NCBI RefSeq assembly: GCF_017876115.1
Contig: NZ_JAGINO010000001.1
Coordinates: 372,001-436,000 of the forward strand
Source of the DNA: Azospirillum picis
GTDB taxonomy: Bacteria > Pseudomonadota > Alphaproteobacteria > Azospirillales > Azospirillaceae
Length of the DNA stretch: 64,000 nucleotides
Direction: 5' to 3'
Shown here: piece after piece, positions 15,567 to 24,569 of the stretch
How positions within the stretch are numbered: the first letter of the stretch is position 1
Layout of the letters: each line of letters opens with the position of its first letter
Translations under genes and position numbers: made by a program
Notes under the pieces: generated by a model
The model's database searches: none
What the model was told of the DNA's origin: nothing
The model's input: the letters and a program-made list of their open reading frames with translations, nothing else

Positions 15567-16616
15567 GTGAAGACCTCCCTGCGCTCGCTCGCCGCCGCGG
15601 CGACCCTGTCCGTCTCCGCCATCGCCCTGTCGGCCCTCACCATGGCCGGGACCGCCCAGGCCGGCGCCACCTTCGACGGCGTGAAGCAGAAGGGCTATGT
15701 CCAGTGCGGCGTCAACCTCGGCCTCTACGGCTTCTCGGCCCCCGATGACAAGGGCCACTGGGCCGGCCTCGACGTCGACATGTGCCGCGCCGTCGCCGCC
15801 GCCATGTTCGGCGATTCCGAGAAGGTGAAGTACACCCCGCTGTCGGCGCAGCAGCGCCTGCCGGCGCTGCAGTCCGGCGAGATCGACCTGCTGGCCCGCA
15901 ACACCACGCGCACCCTGACCCGCGACACCGCCAACGGCCTGAACTTCGGCCCGACCAACTACTATGACGGCCAGGGCTTCATGGTGTCGGCGAAGCTGGG
16001 GCTGAAGAGCGCCAAGCAGCTCAACGGCGCCACCGTCTGCGTGCTGCCCGGCACCACGACCGAGCAGAACGTCTCGGACTACTTCCGCGCCAACAAGATG
16101 AACTTCAAGCCCGTCGTCATCGAGAAGAACGAGGAGCTGAACAAGGCCTTCTTCGCCGGCCGCTGCGACGCCCTGACCTCCGATGCGTCGCAGCTCGCCG
16201 CCATCCGCGCGGCCGAGGCGCAGAACCCCAACGACTACGTCATCCTGCCCGAGCTGATCTCCAAGGAGCCGCTGTCCCCGGCCGTCCGCCAGGGCGACGA
16301 GGAGTGGACGAACCTGGTGACCTGGGCCTTCTACGTCATGGTCCAGGCCGAGGAGAAGGGCCTGACCTCCGAGAATGTCGACAATGCGCTGACCTCCCCC
16401 GATCCGGACGTGAAGCGCCTGCTGGGCGTCACCGCCGGCAACGGCAAGGCGCTGAACGTCGACGAGAAGTGGGCCTACAACATCGTCAAGCAGGTCGGCA
16501 ACTACGGCGAGAGCTATGAGCGCAACGTCGGCGCCGGCTCCAAGCTGAAGATGGCGCGCGGCCAGAACGCCCTCTACACCGATGGCGGCCTGATGTACGC
16601 CCCGCCGCTGAAGTAA
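15567..16616 (+). CDS. aapJ: General L-amino acid-binding protein AapJ
   Basis: A 349-residue periplasmic solute-binding protein of the AapJ/BztA group, which feeds a broad-range L-amino-acid ABC transporter. A signal peptide covers about residues 1-32 (ending GTAQA). Family features include VQCGVNLGLYGFSAPD, GLDVDMCRAVAAAMFGD, the NTTRTLTRDTANGL motif, and the C-terminal QVGNYGESYERN and LMYAPPLK. The start is a GTG at 15567 with GAAGGA 11 bases upstream; it is the only start that gives a full signal peptide. A 130-base gap with a hairpin-forming repeat separates it from aapQ, which fits the higher expression binding proteins need. Confidence 0.94.
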   Translation: MKTSLRSLAAAATLSVSAIALSALTMAGTAQAGATFDGVKQKGYVQCGVNLGLYGFSAPDDKGHWAGLDVDMCRAVAAAMFGDSEKVKYTPLSAQQRLPALQSGEIDLLARNTTRTLTRDTANGLNFGPTNYYDGQGFMVSAKLGLKSAKQLNGATVCVLPGTTTEQNVSDYFRANKMNFKPVVIEKNEELNKAFFAGRCDALTSDASQLAAIRAAEAQNPNDYVILPELISKEPLSPAVRQGDEEWTNLVTWAFYVMVQAEEKGLTSENVDNALTSPDPDVKRLLGVTAGNGKALNVDEKWAYNIVKQVGNYGESYERNVGAGSKLKMARGQNALYTDGGLMYAPPLK

Positions 16617-16629
16617 GGCGCCCGCGCGG

Positions 16630-16715
16630 ATCCTCCTCCGCGGCCCTCCCCCGCTGCCGGACCGACCTTCGGTCGGCCGAGGCGGGCGAGGGGCCGGGAG
16701 GGGGGCCGCACCCTC
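16630..16715. repeat. Dispersed palindromic repeat, copy 2, between aapJ and aapQ
   Basis: The 38-bp stretch 16649-16686 is the reverse complement of 12850-12887 with one mismatch. Its centre CCGACC-TTC-GGTCGG is a perfect hairpin. It sits between the binding-protein gene and the permease genes, where intercistronic hairpins commonly stabilise the upstream mRNA or reduce read-through. Confidence 0.7.
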
Positions 16716-16746
16716 ACGCCGCCTCTCCCCCGCACGGAGCATCATC

Positions 16747-17904
16747 ATGTCCAACCTGGCCAAGGCGCTGAATTCGGCGCGCGTGCGGGGATGGCTGTAT
16801 CAGGGGCTGTTCCTGGCCTGCGCCCTCGCCGTCGCCTGGTACCTCGTCTCCAACACGCTGACCAACCTCTCCACCCGCGGCGTCGCCACCGGCTTCGGCT
16901 TCCTGGAGCGCGAGGCCGGCTTCGAGATCGGCGAGAGCCTGGTCTCCTACTCCGCGTCCGACACCTACCTGAAGGCGCTGGCCGTCGGGCTGCTGAACAC
17001 GCTCGCGGTGTCGGCCGCCGGCGTGGTCCTGGCGACCGTCCTGGGCGTCCTGATCGGCGTGGCCCGCCTGTCGTCGAACTGGATGGTCAGCCGCTTCGCC
17101 ACGCTGTATGTCGAGACCATCCGCAACGTGCCGCTGCTGCTGCAACTGGTGGTCTGGTACACCATCATGAACCGGCTTCCGAGCCCGCGCGAGGCGCTGG
17201 AGGTGGTGCCGCACGTCTTCCTCAGCAACCGCGGCATGAAGTTCCCGGTGCTGGCGGAGCATGCCGGCCATGGCTGGGTGCTGCTGGCACTGGTCGCCGG
17301 CATCGCCGCCGCCATCGCCGCGGTGCGCTACGGCCGCCGCCGCCGCGAGGCCACCGGCAGGCCCTTCCCCACCCTGCCGCTCGCCATCGCCGCCGTGCTG
17401 CTGCCCCCTGTCGCCGCCTTCGTCGCCACCGGCGCGCCGCTGGCCTTCGACGTGCCGGAGCTGACCGGCTTCAACTTCGAGGGCGGCGGGTCGGTCACCC
17501 CCGAATTCACCGCCCTGCTGGTCGGCCTGTCGGTCTACACCGCCGGCTTCATCGCCGAGATCGTGCGCTCCGGCATCCTCGCGGTGCCGCACGGCCAGAC
17601 CGAGGCGGCGCTGGCGCTGGGCCTGAAGCCCGCGCAGATCCTGCGCCTGGTCATCCTGCCGCAGGCGCTGCGGGTGATCGTGCCGCCGCTGACCAGCCAG
17701 TACCTGAACCTGACCAAGAACAGCTCGCTGGCGGTCGCCATCGGCTACCCGGATCTGGTCAGCGTCTCCAACACCTCGGCCAACCAGACCGGCCAGGTGG
17801 TGGAAGCGGTGGCGATGATGATGGCGGTCTACCTGATCATCAGCCTCTGCATCTCGGGCTTCATGAACTGGTACAACCGCAAAGTGGCGCTGGTGACGAG
17901 ATGA
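16747..17904 (+). CDS. aapQ: Amino acid ABC transporter permease AapQ
   Basis: A 385-residue inner-membrane permease of the HisM/AapQ type. It has an N-terminal helix, then the permease core with the early segment LAVGLLNTLAVSAAGVVLAT and the coupling EAA-type loop TEAALALGLKPAQILRLVILPQALR at about 285-305 that contacts the ATPase. A long insertion of about 110 residues between the core halves (about 150-255) is typical of AapQ/BztB. The ATG at 16747 follows CGGAGCATC. Its stop overlaps the aapM start (ATGA), indicating translational coupling. Confidence 0.94.
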   Translation: MSNLAKALNSARVRGWLYQGLFLACALAVAWYLVSNTLTNLSTRGVATGFGFLEREAGFEIGESLVSYSASDTYLKALAVGLLNTLAVSAAGVVLATVLGVLIGVARLSSNWMVSRFATLYVETIRNVPLLLQLVVWYTIMNRLPSPREALEVVPHVFLSNRGMKFPVLAEHAGHGWVLLALVAGIAAAIAAVRYGRRRREATGRPFPTLPLAIAAVLLPPVAAFVATGAPLAFDVPELTGFNFEGGGSVTPEFTALLVGLSVYTAGFIAEIVRSGILAVPHGQTEAALALGLKPAQILRLVILPQALRVIVPPLTSQYLNLTKNSSLAVAIGYPDLVSVSNTSANQTGQVVEAVAMMMAVYLIISLCISGFMNWYNRKVALVTR

Positions 17905-19106
17905 GCAAGGACACCCGGACAGACTCCACCACCACGTCCGCTGGCGCCACCCCCGCCGGCGCCATCCCCACCGGCCCGGTCCAGCCCGTCACCTGGGCGG
18001 CCTCCTACGAGGAGGAGCCGTCGCAGGCCTCGGTCCCGCCGCAGCCCGGCGGCATGACGGCGCTGAAGCCCTTCGGCTGGGCCAAGGACAACCTGTTCAA
18101 CACGCCGCTCAACACGGCGCTGACCGTCGCCTGCCTCGCCGTCCTGTGGTACGCGGTGCCGCCGATGGCGAACTGGCTGCTGCTGAACGCCGTGTGGACC
18201 GGCGGTTCGGAGATCTGCCGCGAGGCGGCCGGCGCCTGCTGGTCGATCATCGCGGTGAAGCACCGGCTGATCTTCTTCGGCACCTACCCCTACGACGAGC
18301 AGTGGCGCCCCTTCCTGGCCTGCGGCCTGTTCGTCGCGCTGCTGGGCGCCAGCGGCGTGCGCGCCTTCTGGCGGCCCTGGCTGGCCGGCGTCTGGGCGCT
18401 GGTGCTGGTCGCCATGGGCGTGCTGATGTGGGGCGGCGTCTTCGGCCTGACCTATGTCGCCAACGACAAGTGGGGCGGGCTGCCGATCACGCTGATGCTG
18501 TCGGTCTTCTCAATCGCCATCGCCTTCCCGCTGTCGATCCTGCTGGCGCTGGGCCGCCAGTCGTCGCTGCCGGCGATCCGGACCTTCTGCGTCGGCTTCA
18601 TCGAGACCATGCGCGGCGTGCCGCTGGTCAGCGTGCTGTTCATGGCCTCGGTCATGTTCCCGCTGTTCCTGCCGGAAGGCGTCACGGTGGACAAGCTGCT
18701 GCGGGCGCTCGCCGGCATGACCCTGTTCACCGCGGCCTATCTGGCCGAGGCGGTGCGCGGCGGCCTGCAGGCGATCCCCAAGGGCCAGTACGAGGCGGCC
18801 GACGCGCTCGGCCTGTCCTACTGGCAGAAGACCAGGCTGATCGTCCTGCCGCAGGCGCTGCGCATCGTCATCCCGCCGATCGTCAACCAGTTCATCAGCG
18901 CCTTCAAGGACACCTCGCTGGTCACCATCGTCGGCCTCTACGACCTGCTGACCGCGGCGACGGTGGCGACCACCGACCCGGAATGGCGCCCCTTCTTCGC
19001 CGAGGTCTACATCTTCGCCGGGCTGATGTTCTGGATCTTCTGCTTCAGCATGTCGCGCTACAGCCAATGGCTGGAGCGTCTGGCCAACCGCTACAACCGC
19101 CGCTGA
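17901..19106 (+). CDS. aapM: Amino acid ABC transporter permease AapM
   Basis: A 401-residue permease, the partner of AapQ. The first 60 residues are a Thr/Ala/Pro-rich soluble extension; then eight or so membrane helices follow. The permease core has LMLSVFSIAIAFPLSILLAL, the family VGFIETMRGVPLVSVLF, and the coupling loop QYEAADALGLSYWQKTRLIV ending LPQALRIVIPP at about 295-325. The extra N-terminal helices are normal for AapM/BztC. It begins inside the aapQ stop (ATGA) and is followed by aapP after 21 bases. Confidence 0.94.
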   Translation: MSKDTRTDSTTTSAGATPAGAIPTGPVQPVTWAASYEEEPSQASVPPQPGGMTALKPFGWAKDNLFNTPLNTALTVACLAVLWYAVPPMANWLLLNAVWTGGSEICREAAGACWSIIAVKHRLIFFGTYPYDEQWRPFLACGLFVALLGASGVRAFWRPWLAGVWALVLVAMGVLMWGGVFGLTYVANDKWGGLPITLMLSVFSIAIAFPLSILLALGRQSSLPAIRTFCVGFIETMRGVPLVSVLFMASVMFPLFLPEGVTVDKLLRALAGMTLFTAAYLAEAVRGGLQAIPKGQYEAADALGLSYWQKTRLIVLPQALRIVIPPIVNQFISAFKDTSLVTIVGLYDLLTAATVATTDPEWRPFFAEVYIFAGLMFWIFCFSMSRYSQWLERLANRYNRR

Positions 19107-19127
19107 CCGGCCCCGGGAGAGTCCCAC

Positions 19128-19871
19128 ATGACCGAGAACGCCATCATCGAACTCCGCAAGGTCGGCAAGTGGTACAACAGCTACCATGCGCTGCGCGACG
19201 TCAGCCTGAAGATCGGCAAGGGCGAGAAGGTCGTCGTCTGCGGCCCGTCGGGATCGGGCAAGTCGACGATGATCCGCTGCATCAACCGGCTGGAGGCGCA
19301 CCAGACCGGCCACATCATCGTCGACGGCACCGAGCTGACCGACGACGTGAAGTCGGTCGAGACCATCCGCCGCAAGGTCGGCATGGTGTTCCAGAACTTC
19401 AACCTGTTCCCGCACCTGACGGTGCTGCAGAACCTGACGCTGGCGCCGATCTGGGTGCGCGGCATGGCGAAGTCCGAGATCGAGGAGATCGCCATGATGT
19501 ACCTGCGCCGGGTCCGCATCCCCGACCAGGCGCAGAAGTTCCCCGGCCAGTTGTCCGGCGGCCAGCAGCAGCGCGTCGCCATCGCCCGCGCCCTGTGCAT
19601 GAAGCCGGAGATCATGCTGTTCGACGAGCCGACCTCGGCGCTCGACCCCGAGATGGTCAAGGAGGTGCTGGACGTCATGACCGAACTGGCCGGCGAGGGC
19701 ATGACCATGGTCTGCGTCACCCACGAGATGGGCTTTGCCCGCCAGGTCGCCGATTCCGTCGTCTTCATGGCCGAGGGCTCGATCATCGAGAGCGGGACCC
19801 CCGCCGAGTTCTTCGAGAACCCGAAGAGCGAGCGCACCCGCCAGTTCCTCGGACAGATCCTGGAACATTGA
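19128..19871 (+). CDS. aapP: Amino acid ABC transporter ATPase AapP
   Basis: A 247-residue ABC ATPase of the polar-amino-acid family (GlnQ/AapP). Walker [13 protein letters not shown] is at about residues 39-50, the Q-loop in [14 protein letters not shown], the signature [15 protein letters not shown] at about 143-157, and Walker [15 protein letters not shown] directly after. It powers import through AapQM. Length and start (ATG with GGGAGAG upstream) are normal. The response-regulator gene follows 65 bases later and may be read through from this operon. Confidence 0.95.
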   Translation: MTENAIIELRKVGKWYNSYHALRDVSLKIGKGEKVVVCGPSGSGKSTMIRCINRLEAHQTGHIIVDGTELTDDVKSVETIRRKVGMVFQNFNLFPHLTVLQNLTLAPIWVRGMAKSEIEEIAMMYLRRVRIPDQAQKFPGQLSGGQQQRVAIARALCMKPEIMLFDEPTSALDPEMVKEVLDVMTELAGEGMTMVCVTHEMGFARQVADSVVFMAEGSIIESGTPAEFFENPKSERTRQFLGQILEH

Positions 19872-19935
19872 GCGGCTGCGGGCGTATGGTCGGACCGGCA
19901 TAGGCGCGGAGCGGAACGGGGGATCGGGAAGGGTC

Positions 19936-20643
19936 ATGGCGGCGACCATTGCCATCACCGACGACGATGCGGTGACCCGCGAGACGCTGAAGTCCTACCT
20001 GACGGACGAGGGCTTCAGCGTCGTGCTGGCGCGCAGCGCCGAGGAGCTGAAGGAGCTTCTGGCGTCGACCGCGGTCGACGTGGTGCTGCTGGACATCCGG
20101 CTGCCGCGGCAGGACGGCCTGACCCTGACCCGCGAGCTGCGCGCGGTGTCGGAGATCGGCATCATCCTGGTCAGCAGCCGGGCGGAGAAGCTGGACCGCA
20201 TCATCGGCCTGGAGATGGGGGCCGACGACTACATCGCGAAGCCCTTCGAGCCGCGGGAGATCCTGGCCCGCGTGCGCAACCTGCTGCGCCGGCTGAAGGC
20301 GCCCGGCGACCAGCGCGACGACCGCCGCCGCAGCTTCGGCGGCTGGACCCTGTTCCTCGACCGCATGCGGCTGACCGGGCCGGACGGGCAGCCGGTGCGG
20401 CTGACCGGGGCGGAGTTCGAACTGCTGTCGACCTTCGTCTGCAATCCCGGCCGGGTGATGAACCGCGACTACCTGCTGACCGCCACCACCCGGCGCAAGA
20501 GCGACGCCACCGACCGCACCATCGACAGCCTGGTCCGCCGGCTGCGCCGCCTGATCGAGGACGACCCCGCCGACCCCCGGCTGATCGTGACCGTCCACGG
20601 CACCGGATACCTGTTCGCCGGCGACGTCACGCAGGATCCCTGA
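19936..20643 (+). CDS. OmpR-family response regulator
   Basis: A 235-residue two-domain response regulator. The receiver (about 1-120) has the acidic pair at 9-11, the phosphoacceptor Asp53 in VVLLDIRLP, and the conserved Lys at about 102 in YIAKPFEP. The C-terminal winged-helix domain (about 135-230) has LTGAEFELLSTFVCNPGRVM, the recognition-helix segment RTIDSLVRRLRRLIE and the closing GTGYLF of the OmpR family. The receiver most resembles TorR/ArcA-like regulators. No histidine kinase is in the window, so its partner lies elsewhere. The ATG at 19936 has GGGAAGGG upstream. Its position after aapP hints at a link to nutrient sensing, but this is only positional. Confidence 0.9.
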   Translation: MAATIAITDDDAVTRETLKSYLTDEGFSVVLARSAEELKELLASTAVDVVLLDIRLPRQDGLTLTRELRAVSEIGIILVSSRAEKLDRIIGLEMGADDYIAKPFEPREILARVRNLLRRLKAPGDQRDDRRRSFGGWTLFLDRMRLTGPDGQPVRLTGAEFELLSTFVCNPGRVMNRDYLLTATTRRKSDATDRTIDSLVRRLRRLIEDDPADPRLIVTVHGTGYLFAGDVTQDP

Positions 20644-21151
20644 CGGCCGGCGCCCGGCACCGCACCCCGAGCCAATTCCCCCGCCGCCAGGATCCGGCAG
20701 CGGACCGGCAGCGGCCACGCGCTCGGCAACCTTGGCCACGGGCATCGTGAAGCTTTTCCTTCACTGTGCCCGTGGCCTGATTTTCATGCATTCAACGATC
20801 AATCCCGCCTGTCTACAAGACAATCATAGATCGTCTGCTGGGCGGATACTCTTGGCATGCGCGGCATGGTCCTATTTCCTTCGGCCATTTTCGCAGCACT
20901 ATTTTCGAAATCGGCCGCTTCTTCACAAAAAAGGAAGGGAAACATACGAGCTGTTCACATTTGAGCACTATGCCGTTCAAAAAACCGGGTGAGAATGGGC
21001 GCTGGCCGGGACGATCGCAGTCGCCAATCCCCGCACTCCTCCGGCGCATGGCGCCGCGCCCTTCCTCCAAGGCGGGGAAAGGGGACGACTGCGATCGCCA
21101 CAGGCCCGCGGCATTGCGTGAAACCATACTCTGCGGTGAGGGGGTTTGGGC
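20644..21151. other. Long intergenic region with a low-GC patch and nested inverted repeats
   Basis: These 508 bases contain no supported gene; an 86-codon frame starting at a TTG (20732) has no ribosome site or family pattern. Bases about 20744-20990 are clearly lower in GC than the surroundings and contain the imperfect inverted repeat CGGCCATTTTCG...CGAAATCGGCCG (20882-20893 and 20906-20917). A nested hairpin element follows at 21012-21097. The promoter of the MCP gene should lie in or after the low-GC patch. Confidence 0.55.
21012..21097 (+). repeat. Nested inverted-repeat element upstream of the MCP gene
   Basis: Three nested perfect stems: outer CGATCGCAGTCG (21012-21023) with CGACTGCGATCG (21086-21097), middle TCCCCGC (21028-21034) with GCGGGGA (21072-21078), and inner GGCGC (21043-21047) with GCGCC (21051-21055). 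The element ends 54 bases before the MCP start. It could be a structured leader RNA, a REP/MITE-like element or a terminator for upstream transcription. Confidence 0.6.
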
Positions 21152-23365
21152 ATGAGGGCTATCGCGACGGTGGACGATCCGGGCGTCCGTTTCCGCTTCT
21201 GGACACTGCGGCGGGCGATGGTGTCGGTCGTGGGGGTTCTGGTGGCGGCGCTGATCGCCAGCCAGGCCTGGGTGTCGCAACGCTACACCGACTTCGCGGT
21301 ATCGACCTTCAACAGCAGCGCCGCCGCCACGCTGCGCGTGCTGGTCAACGACCGCATCCGCAAGAACTATACGGAATGGCTGCAGGGCCACGCCAACGAA
21401 TGGAGCCGCGACGGCTTCCTCGTCGACAGCGTCCAGCAGAAGGAGTTCTCCAAGGCGGCGCTGGCGCTGAAGAACATCTATTCCCGTCCCGTCGTCGTCG
21501 ACCGCGAGGTCCGCCTGGTCGCCGTCACCCTGTTCGACGCCGACATGCGTCGGGTGGCCGGGACCGGCGCCGACCAGGACAGCGTCGCCGCCGTTCCCAC
21601 CCTGTTCGAACCGCTGAAGGCGCGCGAGATCGCCGACAAGCGCCGCCCGGCCAGCCTGCTGTGGCGCGACGGGCTGGGCCGCCCGCTCCACAGCATGATC
21701 GTGCCGATCGGCGGATTCCGCGTGCTGGGCTTCCTCGAGGTGGTGACCGACCCGCTGCCGGCGCTGTCCACCCTGGGGACCGTGCTGGACGCCGACATCC
21801 GCTTCACCGACGCCAAGGGCGAGGCGCTGTACGAGACCAAGGGCGGCGACCCGTCGGACCATGCCCGGCTGTCCACCACATCGGTCACCATCGGCGGCGA
21901 CGGCGGCCTGCCCTGGGCGACGGCGGAGATCTCGCGCGACGTCGCCGATTTCGTCGGGGCGACCGAGGAGCTGCGCAACGGCGCGCTGACGATGGTGGCC
22001 GCCTTCGCCCTGGCGGTCGCGCTGGCCGCCGCCCTGCTGCTGCGTGTCGCCGTCTTCGCCAGCCTGCGCAAGTTCGCCCGCGCCATGGAACAGATCGCCG
22101 CCGGCGACCTGTCGATCGAGGTGCCGCACACCGGCCGAGACGAGCTGGCGGTGATGGCCGCGGCGCTGCGCCGGCTGCGCGGCAGCGTCGAGCAGGTGCT
22201 GCTGATGAAGCGCATGGTCGATTCCAGCCCGGTTCCGACGGCGCTGCTGCGCACCGGCGGGCAGGTCGGCGGCGCCCACGTGGCGTTCGTCAACCCGGCC
22301 GCCCGCGCCTTCTGCGACGCCCATGGCATCGACCCGGCCGGCCCCGACCTGCTGGCGCAGGGGCCGGACTTCACCGCCGAATGCACCGACCCCTCGCGCC
22401 CGCCGGTGCCGCGCCGCACCCTGAGCGTGGACGACACCACGGTGGAGGCCCATGTCGACACCGTCTTCGACGACCGGGGCAACGTTCTGGGCAAGACGCT
22501 GTCCTGGACCGACGTGACCGAGCAGGTGCGGTCCGCCACCCTGGCCCGCCGGCTGATGGAGGACGTCCATCAGGTGGCCTCCAGCGTGGCGACGCAGTCG
22601 GGCCAATTGCGCGAGCTGGCCGACGCGCTGCGCCAGCAGTCGGCCGGCACCATCGACAGCACGGTCAGCGCCGGCAGCTTCGTCGCCGAGAGCAACCGCA
22701 ACGCCCGCACCTGCAACGACAGCACCGCGACGCTGATGGACACCATCGGCACGGTGTCCGGCCTGACCGGCGAGGCGGCCGGGGTGGTGGGCGCCACCAT
22801 CGGCGAACTGGCCGCCGCCCGCGGCGTGGTCGGCCAGCTTGGCGAGAACACCGAGCAGATCCGCCGCATCGTCGACGTCATCACCGGCATCGCCCACCAG
22901 ACCAAGCTGCTGGCGCTGAACGCAACCATCGAAGCGGCGGTCGCCGGCGAGGCCGGCCGGGGGTTCGCCGTGGTCGCGGCGGAGGTGAAGAAGCTGGCGG
23001 AGGAAACCGCCAACGCCACGGTGCAGATCGCCGGGTCGGTCACCGCCATCAACGGCAGCATCCAGGACACGGTGGGCAGCTTCACCCGCATCTCCGCCTC
23101 GGTCGACCGCATCAGCACGGTGCAGGACCTGATCGGCGGAGCGGTGGCGCGGCAGACGGAAGCCTCGACGGAAATCCGCGAGCGGGTGGGCGTGATCGCC
23201 GGCAACACCGGCGAGGTGGCGGCGCTGATCGACGGGGTGAGCGCGCAGGCGGCGAAGACCGGTGACATCGCCGGCTCGCTGACCGGGACGGCCAACACGC
23301 TGGCCGAGAAGGCCGCGTCGCTGCATAGTCTGCTCAGCACGCTCCGCGCCCAGCAGGCGGCCTGA
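21152..23365 (+). CDS. Methyl-accepting chemotaxis protein with HAMP, PAS-like part and altered tip
   Basis: A 737-residue chemoreceptor. A first membrane helix is at about 20-45, a periplasmic sensor at about 46-275, a second helix at about 278-302, a HAMP domain ([20 protein letters not shown] and on), then a PAS-like domain at about 350-460 before the signalling helices. The hairpin tip (about 580-605) reads [20 protein letters not shown]. Compared with E. coli Tsr, the trimer-contact Arg388 is Val597 here and Asn376 is Lys585; the other two receptors in this window keep the usual residues. The chain ends without a CheR-docking pentapeptide. The ATG at 21152 follows GAGGGGG. A binding-protein gene of the AapJ type lies directly downstream and could be its ligand partner. 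Confidence 0.9.
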   Translation: MRAIATVDDPGVRFRFWTLRRAMVSVVGVLVAALIASQAWVSQRYTDFAVSTFNSSAAATLRVLVNDRIRKNYTEWLQGHANEWSRDGFLVDSVQQKEFSKAALALKNIYSRPVVVDREVRLVAVTLFDADMRRVAGTGADQDSVAAVPTLFEPLKAREIADKRRPASLLWRDGLGRPLHSMIVPIGGFRVLGFLEVVTDPLPALSTLGTVLDADIRFTDAKGEALYETKGGDPSDHARLSTTSVTIGGDGGLPWATAEISRDVADFVGATEELRNGALTMVAAFALAVALAAALLLRVAVFASLRKFARAMEQIAAGDLSIEVPHTGRDELAVMAAALRRLRGSVEQVLLMKRMVDSSPVPTALLRTGGQVGGAHVAFVNPAARAFCDAHGIDPAGPDLLAQGPDFTAECTDPSRPPVPRRTLSVDDTTVEAHVDTVFDDRGNVLGKTLSWTDVTEQVRSATLARRLMEDVHQVASSVATQSGQLRELADALRQQSAGTIDSTVSAGSFVAESNRNARTCNDSTATLMDTIGTVSGLTGEAAGVVGATIGELAAARGVVGQLGENTEQIRRIVDVITGIAHQTKLLALNATIEAAVAGEAGRGFAVVAAEVKKLAEETANATVQIAGSVTAINGSIQDTVGSFTRISASVDRISTVQDLIGGAVARQTEASTEIRERVGVIAGNTGEVAALIDGVSAQAAKTGDIAGSLTGTANTLAEKAASLHSLLSTLRAQQAA

Positions 23366-23490
23366 CCCGCCGCCTTTCCCCTCCCCACCCCTTCCCTGTC
23401 TAGCGGAGGACGTGTGGAGAGGGGGTGGAACCCGCATCCGGCAGCGGCGCGGCGGAGGCGAACGTGGTCGGGGGGATCGGAGTGGGGGAG

Positions 23491-24534
23491 ATGATTCGGC
23501 GGGCCGGCCGGCGCCTGGGCACCGCCCTGCTGCTTGCGCTGCTGGCGGCCCCGGCGTTGGCCCCGGCGGCCCATGCCGAGGACGGCGAGACGCTGGACCG
23601 CATCCGCAGCCGGGGCGTCCTGGTCTGCGGGCTGCGCAGCGGGGTCAGCGGCATTTCCTTCACCGACCCGCAGGGACATCTCGACGGCTTCCTGGCCGAC
23701 GTTTGCCGGGCTCTGGCGGCGGCGACGCTGGGCAGCGCCCAGGCGATCCGCGTCGTCCGCCTGCCCGACAAGCCGCAGGAGTTCGAGGCGGTGGAGAAGC
23801 ACGAGGTCGACATCGCGCTGACCACCACCACCTGGACCTTCAGCCGCGACCTGTCCCACGACGTGGAGTTCCTGCTGCCGCTGCTCTACGACGGCCAGGG
23901 CTTCGCCATCCTCGCCGACGGCACGCCGCCACCGCTCGACCGGCTGGGGCCGCAGACGGTCTGCGTCAAGACAGCCACCACCACCGTCCGCAACCTGGAG
24001 GACCATATCCGGCAGGCCGACCGTCCCTGGACCCTGCGGACCTTCAAGACCTTCGACGAGGCGCTCCAGGCCTTCCTCGCCCACGAATGCGGGCTGCTGA
24101 CCACAGACCGCACCGTTCTGGTCACCTCGCTGGCGGGCTACCGCAGGGCGGGGCTGGGGATCCACATCTATCCCGACGTCATCTCGCGCGAGCCGCTCAC
24201 GCCCTACATCGTCCGCGGCGACCGCAACTGGTACGACATCACCCGCTGGATCCTCCACGCCCTGATCCTGGCGGACGCCCGCGGCCTTGCCGCCGCCGAC
24301 ATCCGCGCCGGCCGCATCCCCGACGACCCGGAACTCCAGGCCATGCTGGGCCATGCCGGCAGCGCGGCCCGCATGCTCGGCCTGCCCGACGACTGGGCGG
24401 TGCAGGCGCTGGCCCAGGTCGGGAATTACGGCGAGATCTTCGACCGCAATCTCGCGATTCCCTACGGGATGGACCGCGGGTTGAACAGACCGTGGACGCA
24501 GGGCGGCATGCTGTACGCGCCGCCCTTCCGCTGA
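23491..24534 (+). CDS. Stand-alone AapJ-like substrate-binding protein
   Basis: A 347-residue periplasmic solute-binding protein of the polar amino-acid family. A signal peptide covers about residues 1-30 (ending AAHA). The AapJ-type landmarks are present but diverged: LVCGLRSGVSGISFTD, GFLADVCRALAAATLG, TTTTWTFSRDLSHDV in place of the usual Asn-Thr-Thr-Arg motif, and the C-terminal QVGNYGEIFDRN and MLYAPPFR. There are no permease or ATPase genes next to it; instead it sits between two chemoreceptor genes, 125 bases after the first. It may serve as a ligand-binding partner of the upstream MCP or feed a transporter encoded elsewhere. The ATG at 23491 is chosen for the signal peptide; a GTG at 23425 is an alternative. 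Confidence 0.87.
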   Translation: MIRRAGRRLGTALLLALLAAPALAPAAHAEDGETLDRIRSRGVLVCGLRSGVSGISFTDPQGHLDGFLADVCRALAAATLGSAQAIRVVRLPDKPQEFEAVEKHEVDIALTTTTWTFSRDLSHDVEFLLPLLYDGQGFAILADGTPPPLDRLGPQTVCVKTATTTVRNLEDHIRQADRPWTLRTFKTFDEALQAFLAHECGLLTTDRTVLVTSLAGYRRAGLGIHIYPDVISREPLTPYIVRGDRNWYDITRWILHALILADARGLAAADIRAGRIPDDPELQAMLGHAGSAARMLGLPDDWAVQALAQVGNYGEIFDRNLAIPYGMDRGLNRPWTQGGMLYAPPFR

Positions 24535-24569
24535 CCCAGGCCCGCCCGCCCCGTCCGGGCCTGGGTCAG
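24531..24569. terminator. Bidirectional terminator-like inverted repeat containing both stop codons
   Basis: A perfect 14-bp inverted repeat, CTGACCCAGGCCCG (24531-24544) and CGGGCCTGGGTCAG (24556-24569), with an 11-base loop. The TGA stop of the binding-protein gene (24532-24534) lies in the left arm and the TGA stop of the convergent receptor gene (complement of 24566-24568) in the right arm. The stem would end or stabilise both transcripts. There is no T-run. Confidence 0.7.

Noticed and set aside
20732..20992. An 86-codon frame in the low-GC patch
   Set aside because: It starts at TTG, has no ribosome site, and shows no family pattern.
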